Positions 15,795 to 23,170 of a stretch of DNA of 32,190 nucleotides are shown in pieces. Numbering within the stretch: the first letter of the stretch is position 1; the number at the start of each line of letters is the position of its first letter. The notes under the pieces are model-generated. The model ran no database searches, was not told where the DNA came from, and worked only from the letters and a program-made list of their open reading frames with translations. Source of the DNA: Lachnospiraceae bacterium. GTDB taxonomy: Bacteria; Bacillota; Clostridia; Lachnospirales; Lachnospiraceae. Position numbers and translations under genes: made by a program. Location of the stretch: NCBI GenBank assembly GCA_900753305.1, contig CAADYR010000053.1, positions 1 to 32,190 on the forward strand. Direction: 5' to 3'.

Positions 15795-16100
15795 ATGATG
15801 AAAATTAAGAAGGGCGATACTGTTAAGGTTATTGCCGGTAAGGATAAAGACAAAGAAGGTAAAGTATTATCTGTAGATGCCAAGAATTCCAAAGTAGTCG
15901 TTGAAGGTGTTAACATGATCACAAAGCATGCTAAGCCATCAGCTGCTAACCAGAATGGTGGAATTATTCAGAAGGAAGCTCCTTTGGATATTTCAAACGT
16001 AATGTACCTTCATAAAGGAAAAGCTACCAGAGTTGGATTCAAGATGGACGGAGATAAGAAAGTTCGTTTTGCAAAGACAACAGGTGAAGTAATCGATTAA
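15795..16100 (+). CDS. rplX: 50S ribosomal protein L24
   Basis: The 101-residue assembly initiator protein starts with a KOW motif (KKGDTVKVIAGKDKDKEGKV). The ATG at 15795 has AGGAGG eight bases upstream. A GTG at 15786 overlaps that ribosome binding site and is rejected. The later segment GVNMITKHAKPSAANQNGGI matches the family. Confidence 0.97.
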   Translation: MMKIKKGDTVKVIAGKDKDKEGKVLSVDAKNSKVVVEGVNMITKHAKPSAANQNGGIIQKEAPLDISNVMYLHKGKATRVGFKMDGDKKVRFAKTTGEVID

Positions 16101-16124
16101 TTCTAAGGAAGGAGGACTAAACTG

Positions 16125-16664
16125 GTGAGCAGACTTAAAGATTTATATAAAGACGAAATCGTAGATTCTATGACTAAAAAGTTCGGCTATAAAAATATTA
16201 TGGAAGTTCCGAAGCTCGATAAGATTGTTATCAACATGGGCGTAGGAGAGGCTAAGGATAACGCTAAGGCTCTTGAGACCGCTGTAAAGGATCTTGAGAC
16301 AATCAGTGGACAGAAGGTTGTTACAACCAAGGCTAAGAAGGCAGTTGCTAACTTCAAGATTCGTGAAGGTATGGCTATTGGATGTAAAGTTACTCTTCGT
16401 GGTGAGAAGATGTATGAGTTCCTTGACCGTCTTGTAAACCTTGCACTGCCTCGTGTACGTGACTTTAGAGGCGTTAACCCTAATGCATTCGATGGCAGAG
16501 GTAACTATGCACTTGGTATCAAGGAGCAGATTATCTTCCCTGAAATCGAGTATGATAAGGTTGACAAGGTAAGAGGTATGGATATTATCTTTGTTACTAC
16601 AGCAAAGAGTGATGAAGAAGCACGTGAACTGTTAACACAGTTCAACATGCCTTTCGCTAAATAA
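16125..16664 (+). CDS. rplE: 50S ribosomal protein L5
   Basis: The 179-residue protein binds 5S rRNA and the P-site tRNA. It uses a GTG start (MSRLKDLYKDEIV) with GGAGG upstream. Conserved blocks are KIVINMGVGEAKDNAKALE, RDFRGVNPNAFDGRGNYALG and EQIIFPEIEYDKVDKVRGMD. It is intact. Confidence 0.97.
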   Translation: MSRLKDLYKDEIVDSMTKKFGYKNIMEVPKLDKIVINMGVGEAKDNAKALETAVKDLETISGQKVVTTKAKKAVANFKIREGMAIGCKVTLRGEKMYEFLDRLVNLALPRVRDFRGVNPNAFDGRGNYALGIKEQIIFPEIEYDKVDKVRGMDIIFVTTAKSDEEARELLTQFNMPFAK

Positions 16665-16681
16665 GAAGGAGGTAAGTTCTC

Positions 16682-16867
16682 ATGGCTAAAACGTCAATGA
16701 AAATCAAACAGCAGCGTAATCCTAAGTTCTCTACACAGGAATATAGTCGTTGCAAAATCTGTGGCCGTCCACATGCTTATTTAAGAAAATATGGAATTTG
16801 CAGAATTTGCTTCCGTGAATTAGCATATAAGGGACAGATTCCTGGTGTTAAGAAAGCTAGTTGGTAA
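16682..16867 (+). CDS. rpsN: 30S ribosomal protein S14, zinc-binding type
   Basis: The 61-residue short form of S14 has two Cys pairs, CKIC and CRIC, separated by GRPHAYLRKYGI, for one zinc. This is the C+ type (RpsZ in some schemes), so the 30S head needs zinc for this protein unless a zinc-free paralogue exists elsewhere. AAGGAGG lies upstream. A 129-base gap with two hairpins follows. Confidence 0.97.
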   Translation: MAKTSMKIKQQRNPKFSTQEYSRCKICGRPHAYLRKYGICRICFRELAYKGQIPGVKKASW

Positions 16868-16877
16868 AATAAATGCA

Positions 16878-16944
16878 TATCGGTTGGAAACAGGCGTAAG
16901 GCTGTGTTTTCACCGATAGATTTGCGATAAATGCGCAGGCATTT
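16878..16944 (+). promoter_or_regulatory. Two hairpins in the rpsN-rpsH gap
   Basis: The first (16878-16918) pairs TATCGGT with ACCGATA and, past a one-base bulge, GGAAACA with TGTTTTC, leaving a loop that contains AGGCGTAAGG. The second is AAATGC-GCAG-GCATTT (16929-16944), a perfect 6-bp stem with a 4-base loop. Neither is followed by a T-run. They sit just ahead of the rpsH ribosome binding site, so processing, pausing or translational control is possible. S8, encoded next, is the classical regulator of the spc operon in E. coli. Confidence 0.5.
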
Positions 16945-16996
16945 AAAGCAATATGTTTCGCGCAATATATAGGAAATCCATAAGGAGGAAACTTAA

Positions 16997-17398
16997 ATGA
17001 CAATGAGTGATCCGATTGCAGATATGCTTACAAGAATCCGTAATGCGAATACTGCAAAACACGATACAGTAGATGTACCTGCATCTAAGATGAAGTTAGC
17101 TATTGCCCAGATTCTTTTAGATGAAGGATATATTAAGAAATTTGAAGTAATCGAAGACGGTGTATTTAAGACAATTCACATTACTTTAAAATACGGTGCT
17201 GATAAGAATGAGAAGATCATCACAGGTTTAAAGAGAATCTCTAAGCCAGGCCTTCGTATTTATGCAGGCAAAGATGAATTACCTACAGTTCTTGGTGGAC
17301 TTGGTATCGCAATCCTCTCTACTAATCAGGGTGTTATTACAGATAAAGAAGCTAGAAAACTTCAGGTTGGTGGCGAAGTTTTAGCATTTGTTTGGTAG
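16997..17398 (+). CDS. rpsH: 30S ribosomal protein S8
   Basis: The 133-residue primary 16S rRNA binder contains MSDPIADMLTRIRNANTAKH near the start and the C-terminal signature GLGIAILSTNQGVITDKEAR. ATG at 16997 with AAGGAGG upstream. In E. coli S8 represses spc genes by binding mRNA that mimics its rRNA site. Hairpins in the gap before this gene could play that part, but I see no clear mimic. Confidence 0.97.
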   Translation: MTMSDPIADMLTRIRNANTAKHDTVDVPASKMKLAIAQILLDEGYIKKFEVIEDGVFKTIHITLKYGADKNEKIITGLKRISKPGLRIYAGKDELPTVLGGLGIAILSTNQGVITDKEARKLQVGGEVLAFVW

Positions 17399-17432
17399 TT
17401 ATTAAATTGATTTATAAATAGGAGGTACGGGC

Positions 17433-17975
17433 ATGTCACGTATAGGAAGAATGCCAATCGCAATCCCTGCAGGTGTTACTGTAGAAGTTGCAGAAAATAA
17501 CAAAGTGACTGTAAAAGGTCCTAAGGGAACTCTTGAGAGAGTATTACCCGCAGAAATGGAAATCAAAGTAGAAGGTTCTGAAATCACAGTTGCAAGACCT
17601 AATGACTTAAAGAAGATGAAGTCTCTTCATGGTCTTACAAGAACACTGATCAATAACATGGTTGTTGGTGTTACAGAAGGATTCGAGAAGAAGCTTGAAG
17701 TAAACGGTGTTGGTTACAGAGCAGCTAAATCCGGTAATAAGTTAACATTATCTTTAGGATATTCTCATCCGGTAGAGATGATCGATCCTGAAGGAATTGA
17801 AACAGTACTCGATGGTCAGAATATCATCATTGTTAAGGGTATTGATAAAGAAAAAGTTGGCCAATTCGCAGCTGAAATCAGAGACAAGAGAAGACCTGAA
17901 CCTTATAAGGGCAAGGGTATTAAGTATGCTGATGAGACAATCAGACGTAAAGTTGGTAAAACTGGTAAGAAGTAA
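17433..17975 (+). CDS. rplF: 50S ribosomal protein L6
   Basis: The 180-residue protein near the factor-binding site begins MSRIGRMPIAIPAGVTVEV. The C-terminal hallmark RDKRRPEPYKGKGIKYADE is intact. GGAGGT precedes the ATG. The length is standard. Confidence 0.98.
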   Translation: MSRIGRMPIAIPAGVTVEVAENNKVTVKGPKGTLERVLPAEMEIKVEGSEITVARPNDLKKMKSLHGLTRTLINNMVVGVTEGFEKKLEVNGVGYRAAKSGNKLTLSLGYSHPVEMIDPEGIETVLDGQNIIIVKGIDKEKVGQFAAEIRDKRRPEPYKGKGIKYADETIRRKVGKTGKK

Positions 17976-17993
17976 ATAAGGAGGGCGTAAAAA

Positions 17994-18362
17994 ATGGTTA
18001 GTAAGAAATCTAGAGCAGAAATGCGTGAAAAGAAACACATGAGAATACGTAACCGTTTCAGCGGTACAGCTGAAAGACCGCGTTTAGCAGTCTTCAGAAG
18101 CAATAATCATATGTATGCTCAAATTATTGACGATACAGTTGGAAATACATTAGTATCAGCTTCTACTCTTGAAAAAGAGATCAAGGCTGAACTGAATAAG
18201 ACCAATGACGTTGAGGCAGCAGCATATTTAGGAAAGGTCATTGCAAAGAGAGCAAAGGATAAGGGTATTTCAGAGGTAGTCTTTGATAGAGGCGGCTTTT
18301 TATACCATGGAAAAATCGAAGCGTTAGCTGAGGCAGCAAGAGAAGCTGGCTTAGTATTCTAG
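17994..18362 (+). CDS. rplR: 50S ribosomal protein L18
   Basis: The 122-residue 5S rRNA-binding protein has family features RIRNRFSGTAERPRLAVFRS, then NNHMYAQIIDD and the end FDRGGFLYHGKIEALAEAAR. GGAGGGC lies upstream. Its basic N-terminus (MVSKKSRAEMREKKH) is typical. Confidence 0.97.
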   Translation: MVSKKSRAEMREKKHMRIRNRFSGTAERPRLAVFRSNNHMYAQIIDDTVGNTLVSASTLEKEIKAELNKTNDVEAAAYLGKVIAKRAKDKGISEVVFDRGGFLYHGKIEALAEAAREAGLVF

Positions 18363-18378
18363 GAAGGGAGAAAATCAC

Positions 18379-18888
18379 ATGAAACGTACAATCATTGATG
18401 CTAGTCAGCTTGAATTAACAGATAAGGTTGTTACCATTAAGCGTGTAACCAAAACTGTTAAAGGTGGACGTAACATGCGTTTTACCGCTTTGGTAGTAGT
18501 AGGTGACGGTAATGGTCACGTAGGTGCCGGCCTTGGTAAAGCAGTAGAAATCCCTGAAGCTATCCGCAAGGGAAAAGAAGATGCAATTAAGAATCTGATC
18601 AAGATCGCAATGGATGAGAACAACTCCATTACACATGATTATATTGGTAAGTATGGTTCTTCCAGCGTTTTATTAAAGAAGGCTCCTGAAGGTACAGGTA
18701 TCATCGCTGGTGGTCCTGCACGTATCGTATGTGAGCTTGCTGGTATTAAGAATATCCGTACCAAGTCTTTAGGCTCCAACAATAAGCAGAACGTTGTACT
18801 TTCTACGATCGCAGGTTTAGCTCAGTTAAAGACTCCTGAGGAAGTAGCTGCTAATCGTGGTAAATCTATCGACGAGATCATGGCTTAA
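18379..18888 (+). CDS. rpsE: 30S ribosomal protein S5
   Basis: The 169-residue protein takes part in decoding fidelity and mRNA unwinding. It contains an N-terminal S5 dsRNA-binding domain (VVTIKRVTKTVKGGRNMRFT, then GNGHVGAGLGKAVE) and a C-terminal domain with KKAPEGTGIIAGGPARIVCE. GGAAGGGAG precedes the ATG. Confidence 0.98.
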   Translation: MKRTIIDASQLELTDKVVTIKRVTKTVKGGRNMRFTALVVVGDGNGHVGAGLGKAVEIPEAIRKGKEDAIKNLIKIAMDENNSITHDYIGKYGSSSVLLKKAPEGTGIIAGGPARIVCELAGIKNIRTKSLGSNNKQNVVLSTIAGLAQLKTPEEVAANRGKSIDEIMA

Positions 18889-18902
18889 GGAGGTAGACGA
18901 AC

Positions 18903-19085
18903 ATGGCAAAAACATTAAAAGTTACTTTAGTTAAATCAACAATTGGTGCCGTTCCAAAGAACAAAGCAACTGTTGAAGCTCTTGGACTTAACAAGCTTCA
19001 TAAGACAGTTGAACTTCCTGATAATGAAGCAACCAGAGGTATGATTCGTAAAGTAAATCATTTAGTAAAAGTTGAAGAAGCATAA
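18903..19085 (+). CDS. rpmD: 50S ribosomal protein L30
   Basis: The 60-residue protein of the bacterial short L30 type contains KVTLVKSTIGAVPKNKATV and ends MIRKVNHLVKVEEA. AAGGAGG lies upstream. It is packed tightly between rpsE and rplO. Confidence 0.97.
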   Translation: MAKTLKVTLVKSTIGAVPKNKATVEALGLNKLHKTVELPDNEATRGMIRKVNHLVKVEEA

Positions 19086-19101
19086 ATAAGGAGGTGTCAG
19101 A

Positions 19102-19542
19102 ATGGAATTATCAAATTTAAGACCTGCAGAAGGCTCTAAACATAGTGATAATTTTAGAAGAGGTCGTGGACACGGTTCAGGAAATGGCAAGACAGCTGGT
19201 AAGGGACACAAGGGTCAGAAGGCTCGTTCCGGAGCACCGAGACCAGGCTTTGAAGGTGGTCAGATGCCATTATACAGACGTCTTCCTAAGAGAGGTTTCA
19301 AGAATAGAAACACAAAGGAAATCGTTGGTATCAATTTAGGAGCTTTAGAGAGATTTGAAGATGGCTCTACAGTATCCGTACAGACATTAATTGAAAGCGG
19401 AGTTGTTAAGAACCCTAGAGATGGTGTTAAGATCCTTGGTAATGGCGAATTAACCAAGAAGCTTAATGTACAGGCTAATGCTTTCAGTGCGTCTGCAAAA
19501 GAAAAGATTGAGGCACTTGGCGGAACAGCAGAGGTGATCTAA
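19102..19542 (+). CDS. rplO: 50S ribosomal protein L15
   Basis: The 146-residue late-assembly protein has a Gly-rich N-terminal arm (RRGRGHGSGNGKTAGKGHKG, QKARSGAPRPGFEGGQMPLY) and PKRGFKN, all typical. Its stop overlaps the secY start by one base, linking ribosome and translocon gene expression. Confidence 0.98.
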   Translation: MELSNLRPAEGSKHSDNFRRGRGHGSGNGKTAGKGHKGQKARSGAPRPGFEGGQMPLYRRLPKRGFKNRNTKEIVGINLGALERFEDGSTVSVQTLIESGVVKNPRDGVKILGNGELTKKLNVQANAFSASAKEKIEALGGTAEVI

Positions 19543-20855
19543 TGTTTACGACACTAAAGAACGCGTTTAAGATTAAAGAAATCAGAATGAAATTGCTGTT
19601 TACTTTTCTTATGCTGATAGTGATTCGATTTGGCTCTCAGCTTCCGGTTCCGGGCGTAGACAGAAATTACTTTTCTTCATGGTTTGAGGCTCAAACCGGC
19701 GGTGCGTTCAACTTCTTTGATGCATTTACAGGCGGTTCATTTTTGAACATGTCTGTATTTGCACTGAATATCACACCGTATATTACTTCATCCATCATTA
19801 TACAGCTTCTTACAATTGCAATACCTAAATTGGAAGAGATGCAGCGTGATGGAGAGGACGGCCGAAAGAAAATTGTTTCGATTACCCGTTATGTAACAGT
19901 TGCTCTTGCTTTGATTGAAAGTGCTGCAATGGCAATCGGATTTGGCAATCAGGGATTGTTAGAAGAGTATAACGCTTTGAATGTCATAACAGTAATTGCG
20001 GCATTGACAGCAGGTAGTGCGTTCCTTATGTGGATTGGTGAACGAATTACAGAGAAAGGTGTTGGAAATGGTATTTCCATAGTACTTATTATTAACATCA
20101 TTTCCCGTATGCCAGATGACTTTAGCAATTTGTATGAACAATTTATAAAAGGTAAATCTGTTCCATTGGCAGTAGTTTCTGCTATCGTTATTCTTGCAAT
20201 TATATTAGCAATGATCGTTTTGGTTATCATTCTTAACGATGGAGTTCGTAAAATTCCAGTTCAGTATGCTAAAAAAATTCAGGGTAACAAAATGGTTGGC
20301 GGACAGTCAACGTTCCTGCCATTAAAGGTTAATACAGCAGGTGTTATTCCTATAATTTTCGCATCTTCATTGATGCAGTTCCCAATTGTAATTTCTTCAT
20401 TGGTAAGATATCAGGGAACAGGTGTCTGGAGACAGATATTAAATGGATTAAATCAGGATAACTGGTGTAAACCGGATCAGTTAGTTTATTCTATCGGTTT
20501 GGTTGTATATATCGTATTGACAGTATTTTTTGCATATTTCTACACTTCATTAACGTTTAATCCGTTAGAGATATCCAATAATATGAAGAAACAGGGTGGA
20601 TTTATTCCGGGTATTCGTCCTGGTAAACCTACTACTGATTATTTGACAAAAGTGTTGAATGCAATCATATTTATTGGCGCAGTTGGACTTGTTATTGTAG
20701 CAGTCATTCCATTTTTCTTTAACGGTGTATTTGGAGCTAATGTTTCCTTTGGTGGAACAAGCTTGATCATTATCGTAAGTGTTATCTTGGAGACAATCAA
20801 ACAGATTGAATCTCAGATGTTAGTACGTAATTATAAAGGATTTTTGAATGATTAA
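19542..20855 (+). CDS. secY: Sec translocon channel subunit SecY
   Basis: The 437-residue polytopic membrane protein forms the protein-conducting channel with SecE and SecG. About ten membrane helices are visible. Family motifs include MLIVIRFGSQLPVPGVDR near the first helix, GGSFLNMSVFALNITPYITS (plug/second helix), GIGERITEKG-like MWIGERITEKGVGNGISI, PVQYAKKIQGNKMVGGQSTF and the C-terminal LEISNNMKKQGGFIPGIRPG. Its start overlaps the rplO stop (TAATG). Two hairpins follow, so spc transcription is probably partly terminated here. Confidence 0.97.
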   Translation: MFTTLKNAFKIKEIRMKLLFTFLMLIVIRFGSQLPVPGVDRNYFSSWFEAQTGGAFNFFDAFTGGSFLNMSVFALNITPYITSSIIIQLLTIAIPKLEEMQRDGEDGRKKIVSITRYVTVALALIESAAMAIGFGNQGLLEEYNALNVITVIAALTAGSAFLMWIGERITEKGVGNGISIVLIINIISRMPDDFSNLYEQFIKGKSVPLAVVSAIVILAIILAMIVLVIILNDGVRKIPVQYAKKIQGNKMVGGQSTFLPLKVNTAGVIPIIFASSLMQFPIVISSLVRYQGTGVWRQILNGLNQDNWCKPDQLVYSIGLVVYIVLTVFFAYFYTSLTFNPLEISNNMKKQGGFIPGIRPGKPTTDYLTKVLNAIIFIGAVGLVIVAVIPFFFNGVFGANVSFGGTSLIIIVSVILETIKQIESQMLVRNYKGFLND

Positions 20856-20861
20856 TCTATA

Positions 20862-20903
20862 CATGGTTCTGAAAGCAAAGTTTTTACTTTGCTTTCAGCC
20901 ATG
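20862..20903 (+). other. Very long hairpin after secY without U-tract
   Basis: CTGAAAGCAAAG (20869-20880) pairs perfectly with CTTTGCTTTCAG (20887-20898) over a 6-base loop. CATGG/CCATG extends the stem below a two-base TT bulge, giving 17 bp. The next bases are AATAAATACG, so it is not a simple terminator. It could be an RNase III site or a 3' end stabiliser. Confidence 0.65.
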
Positions 20904-20910
20904 AATAAAT

Positions 20911-20959
20911 ACGTAAGCTGTGATTGTTCTGTTTCGTGAGCTAGTGGCTTACGTTTTTT
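20911..20959 (+). terminator. Possible terminator between secY and adk
   Basis: ACGTAAGC (20911-20918) and GCTTACGT (20947-20954) form a perfect 8-bp stem, followed at once by a run of T (20954-20959). The 28-base loop is long, so efficiency may be modest or regulated. Confidence 0.6.
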
Positions 20960-20984
20960 CAGTTTATATGAATTTGAATATAAT
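20956..20984 (+). promoter_or_regulatory. Possible promoter for adk-map-infA
   Basis: TTTTCA (20956-20961), 17 bases, then a perfect TATAAT (20979-20984). The -35 box overlaps the terminator T-run. It would restart transcription ahead of adk. Confidence 0.4.
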
Positions 20985-21048
20985 ACCATTAGGGTTTAAT
21001 ATATAAATAAAGTATCAAAATAATATCGATCAATGAGGAGGAATTGAT

Positions 21049-21693
21049 ATGAAGATTATTATGTTAGGTGCTCCTGGTGCGGGCAAAGGTACACAGGCTA
21101 AGATGATTGCTGAGAAATTTGGTATTCCTCATGTATCAACAGGTGATATATTCAGAGCAAATATCAAGAATGGCACGGAACTTGGAAAAGAGGCTAAGAA
21201 GTATATGGATCAGGGGCTTCTGGTTCCTGATGAACTTACAGTTAAGATTCTTCTTGACCGTGTAGCACAGGATGATTGCAAGAATGGTTATGTACTTGAC
21301 GGTTTTCCAAGAACGATTCCTCAGGCAGAAGTTCTGGATAAAGCTCTGACAGAGTTGGGTGATAAAATTGATTATGCGATCAACGTTGATGTTCCAGATG
21401 AAAATATTATCAGAAGAATGTCAGGCAGACGTGCATGTGTAACTTGTGGAGCTACTTATCATGTTGTACATATTCCACCTAAGAAAGAAGGAATATGTGA
21501 TACATGTGGTTCAGAACTTATCTTAAGAGATGATGATAAGCCTGAGACTGTAAAGAATAGACTGGATGTATACCATAAGCAGACCCAGCCATTGATTGAC
21601 TTTTATACAGCTAAGGGAGTTCTGAAGTCAGTAGACGGTACAGTTGATATGAAAGATGTATTTGCATCAATCGTTGCAATTTTGGAGAAATAG
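21049..21693 (+). CDS. adk: Adenylate kinase, zinc-containing long form
   Basis: The 214-residue enzyme converts ATP plus AMP to two ADP in the cytoplasm. The P-loop is GAPGAGKGTQ (7-16), and DGFPRTIPQAE (84-94) is the AMP-binding signature. The LID domain has Cys130, Cys133, Cys150 and Cys153, which bind a structural zinc, as in Gram-positive adenylate kinases. GAGGAGG lies upstream. Position between secY and map is the standard Firmicutes arrangement. Confidence 0.98.
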   Translation: MKIIMLGAPGAGKGTQAKMIAEKFGIPHVSTGDIFRANIKNGTELGKEAKKYMDQGLLVPDELTVKILLDRVAQDDCKNGYVLDGFPRTIPQAEVLDKALTELGDKIDYAINVDVPDENIIRRMSGRRACVTCGATYHVVHIPPKKEGICDTCGSELILRDDDKPETVKNRLDVYHKQTQPLIDFYTAKGVLKSVDGTVDMKDVFASIVAILEK

Positions 21694-21755
21694 TGTTATG
21701 TGTAATAAGCATAGATACCAAAAGGTATGTTTATTAACATGCGGGAGGATATAAA

Positions 21756-22508
21756 ATGGCTGTTACAATTAAATCTCAGAGAGAAATTGATTTAATGAGG
21801 GAATCAGGACATATCCTGTATAAAGTACATGAAGAATTAGGGCAGGCTATAGAACCTGGTATGTCAACACTGGACATCGACAGACTGGGTGAGAAGCTGA
21901 TCCGTGGTTATGGCTGTATTCCTAATTTCCTGCATTATAATGGATATCCGGCATCAATATGTGTTTCTGTAAATGATGAAATTGTTCACGGAATTCCGAG
22001 AGCAGATCGCATTTTGCAGGAAGGTGATATTGTTAGTCTGGATGCTGGTCTGATTTATAAAGGATATCATTCAGATGCTGCAAGAACATATGGAGTCGGA
22101 AAAATCAGTGCTGAGGCACAAAAACTGATTGATGAGACAAGAAACAGCTTTTTTGAAGGAATTAAGAAAGCAAAAGACGGTAATCATTTACATGATATCT
22201 CTAATGCAATTGATGCATATATTTCTAAATTTGGATATGGCATTGTACAGGATCTGGTAGGACATGGAATTGGTACAGCGTTACATGAAGATCCACAGAT
22301 TCCTAATTTCGCCCAGAAACGTAAAGGAATCAGATTACAGGCAGGTATGACCCTTGCGATTGAGCCGATGATCAATTTGGGCAGACCAGATGTAGAATGG
22401 CTTGACGATGATTGGACAGTAGTAACTGAGGATGGTTCTCTATCAGCTCATTATGAGAATACGATATTGGTCACAGACGGTGAACCTGAGATACTCACAC
22501 TTATGTAG
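21756..22508 (+). CDS. map: Methionine aminopeptidase, type I
   Basis: The 250-residue cytoplasmic metalloenzyme removes N-terminal Met from new proteins. The five metal ligands are visible: Asp96 (SLDAGLIY), Asp107 (HSDAART), His170 (VGHGIG), Glu203 (AIEPM) and Glu234 (HYENT). The substrate-binding His79 (EIVHGIPR) is also present. The protein starts directly with the catalytic domain. GGGAGG is the ribosome binding site. The next gene begins nine bases after the stop. Confidence 0.98.
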   Translation: MAVTIKSQREIDLMRESGHILYKVHEELGQAIEPGMSTLDIDRLGEKLIRGYGCIPNFLHYNGYPASICVSVNDEIVHGIPRADRILQEGDIVSLDAGLIYKGYHSDAARTYGVGKISAEAQKLIDETRNSFFEGIKKAKDGNHLHDISNAIDAYISKFGYGIVQDLVGHGIGTALHEDPQIPNFAQKRKGIRLQAGMTLAIEPMINLGRPDVEWLDDDWTVVTEDGSLSAHYENTILVTDGEPEILTLM

Positions 22509-22517
22509 GTAATCAAT

Positions 22518-22763
22518 ATGATAGGATATTTGGTGTACTCCATGGCTGGACATGATAAGAATAAGGTCTATGCCGTGATTCAGGAAGATTCGGATTATGT
22601 TTGGCTTGCAGATGGTGATATTAGAACAATAGATCATCTTAAAAAGAAAAACAAAAAACATGTACAGTTGATAAAATATGAACTGTCAGGTGACACAGTC
22701 ACGAATGAAATGATTAAAAGAACGATTAAGTTATATTGTAAAGACATGCAGGAGGTAAAATAA
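22518..22763 (+). CDS. KOW-domain RNA-binding protein (L14e/L27e-like)
   Basis: This 81-residue cytoplasmic protein has a KOW-type N-terminus: GYLVYSMAGHDKNKVYAVIQ, then DSDYVWLADGDIRTID (about 2-40). A short basic helix KKKNKKH and a C-terminal helix (NEMIKRTIKLYCKDM) follow. The arrangement recalls archaeal/eukaryotic ribosomal proteins L14e, L6e and L27e. Its place between map and infA is conserved in many Clostridia, from my knowledge of the group. The function is unproven; a ribosome-associated or r-protein mRNA-binding role is inferred. Its stop overlaps infA by one base, so the two are translationally coupled. No good ribosome binding site is seen before its own ATG. Confidence 0.85.
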   Translation: MIGYLVYSMAGHDKNKVYAVIQEDSDYVWLADGDIRTIDHLKKKNKKHVQLIKYELSGDTVTNEMIKRTIKLYCKDMQEVK

Positions 22764-22981
22764 TGTCAAAATCTGATGTAATTGAAATTGAAGGTACTGT
22801 TGTAGAAAAACTCCCGAACACAATGTTCCAGGTTGAATTAGAGAATGGACATCGTGTATTAGCTCACATCAGCGGTAAGTTAAGACAGAATTTTATTCGT
22901 ATCTTACCCGGTGATAAAGTAACACTGGAATTATCCCCCTATGATTTATCCAAAGGAAGAATCATCTGGAGAGATAAATAA
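22763..22981 (+). CDS. infA: Translation initiation factor IF-1
   Basis: The 72-residue OB-fold protein binds the 30S A site during initiation. Diagnostic sequence is IEIEGTVVEKLPNTMFQVEL, then GHRVLAHISGKLRQNFIRIL and GDKVTLELSPYDLSKGRIIW. GGAGG lies just ahead, inside the preceding gene, and the ATG overlaps that gene's stop. Confidence 0.98.
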   Translation: MSKSDVIEIEGTVVEKLPNTMFQVELENGHRVLAHISGKLRQNFIRILPGDKVTLELSPYDLSKGRIIWRDK

Positions 22982-22995
22982 ATATCAATTAGGTC

Positions 22996-23024
22996 TTGCA
23001 ATTATAGAATATGCATGCTATAAT
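22996..23024 (+). promoter_or_regulatory. Internal promoter, embedded in an inverted repeat, before rpmJ
   Basis: TTGCAA (22996-23001), a 17-base spacer and perfect TATAAT (23019-23024) with TGC before it (extended -10). The same segment can fold as RNA when read through: 22993-23007 pairs with 23018-23031 with one bulged A, leaving a 10-base loop, followed soon by TCTTTTT. It could thus act as promoter for the alpha genes and as attenuator for upstream transcripts. Confidence 0.65.
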
Positions 23025-23056
23025 GTAAGACGGTCTTTTTGAAAGGAGGGTTTAAC

Positions 23057-23170
23057 ATGAAAGTTAGATCATCAGTAAAACCTATTTGCGAAAAATGCAA
23101 AATTATCAAGAGAAAAGGAAAGATCAGAGTAATCTGTGAAAATCCGAAACACAAACAGAGACAGGGTTAA
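23057..23170 (+). CDS. rpmJ: 50S ribosomal protein L36, zinc-binding type
   Basis: The protein is only 37 residues (MKVRSSVKPICEKCKII, then KRKGKIRVICENPKHKQRQG). The three Cys and one His (C11, C14, C27, H32) form the L36 zinc ribbon. AAAGGAGG lies upstream. It is the smallest ribosomal protein and easily missed by length cut-offs. A 338-base untranslated stretch follows before rpsM. Confidence 0.97.
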   Translation: MKVRSSVKPICEKCKIIKRKGKIRVICENPKHKQRQG

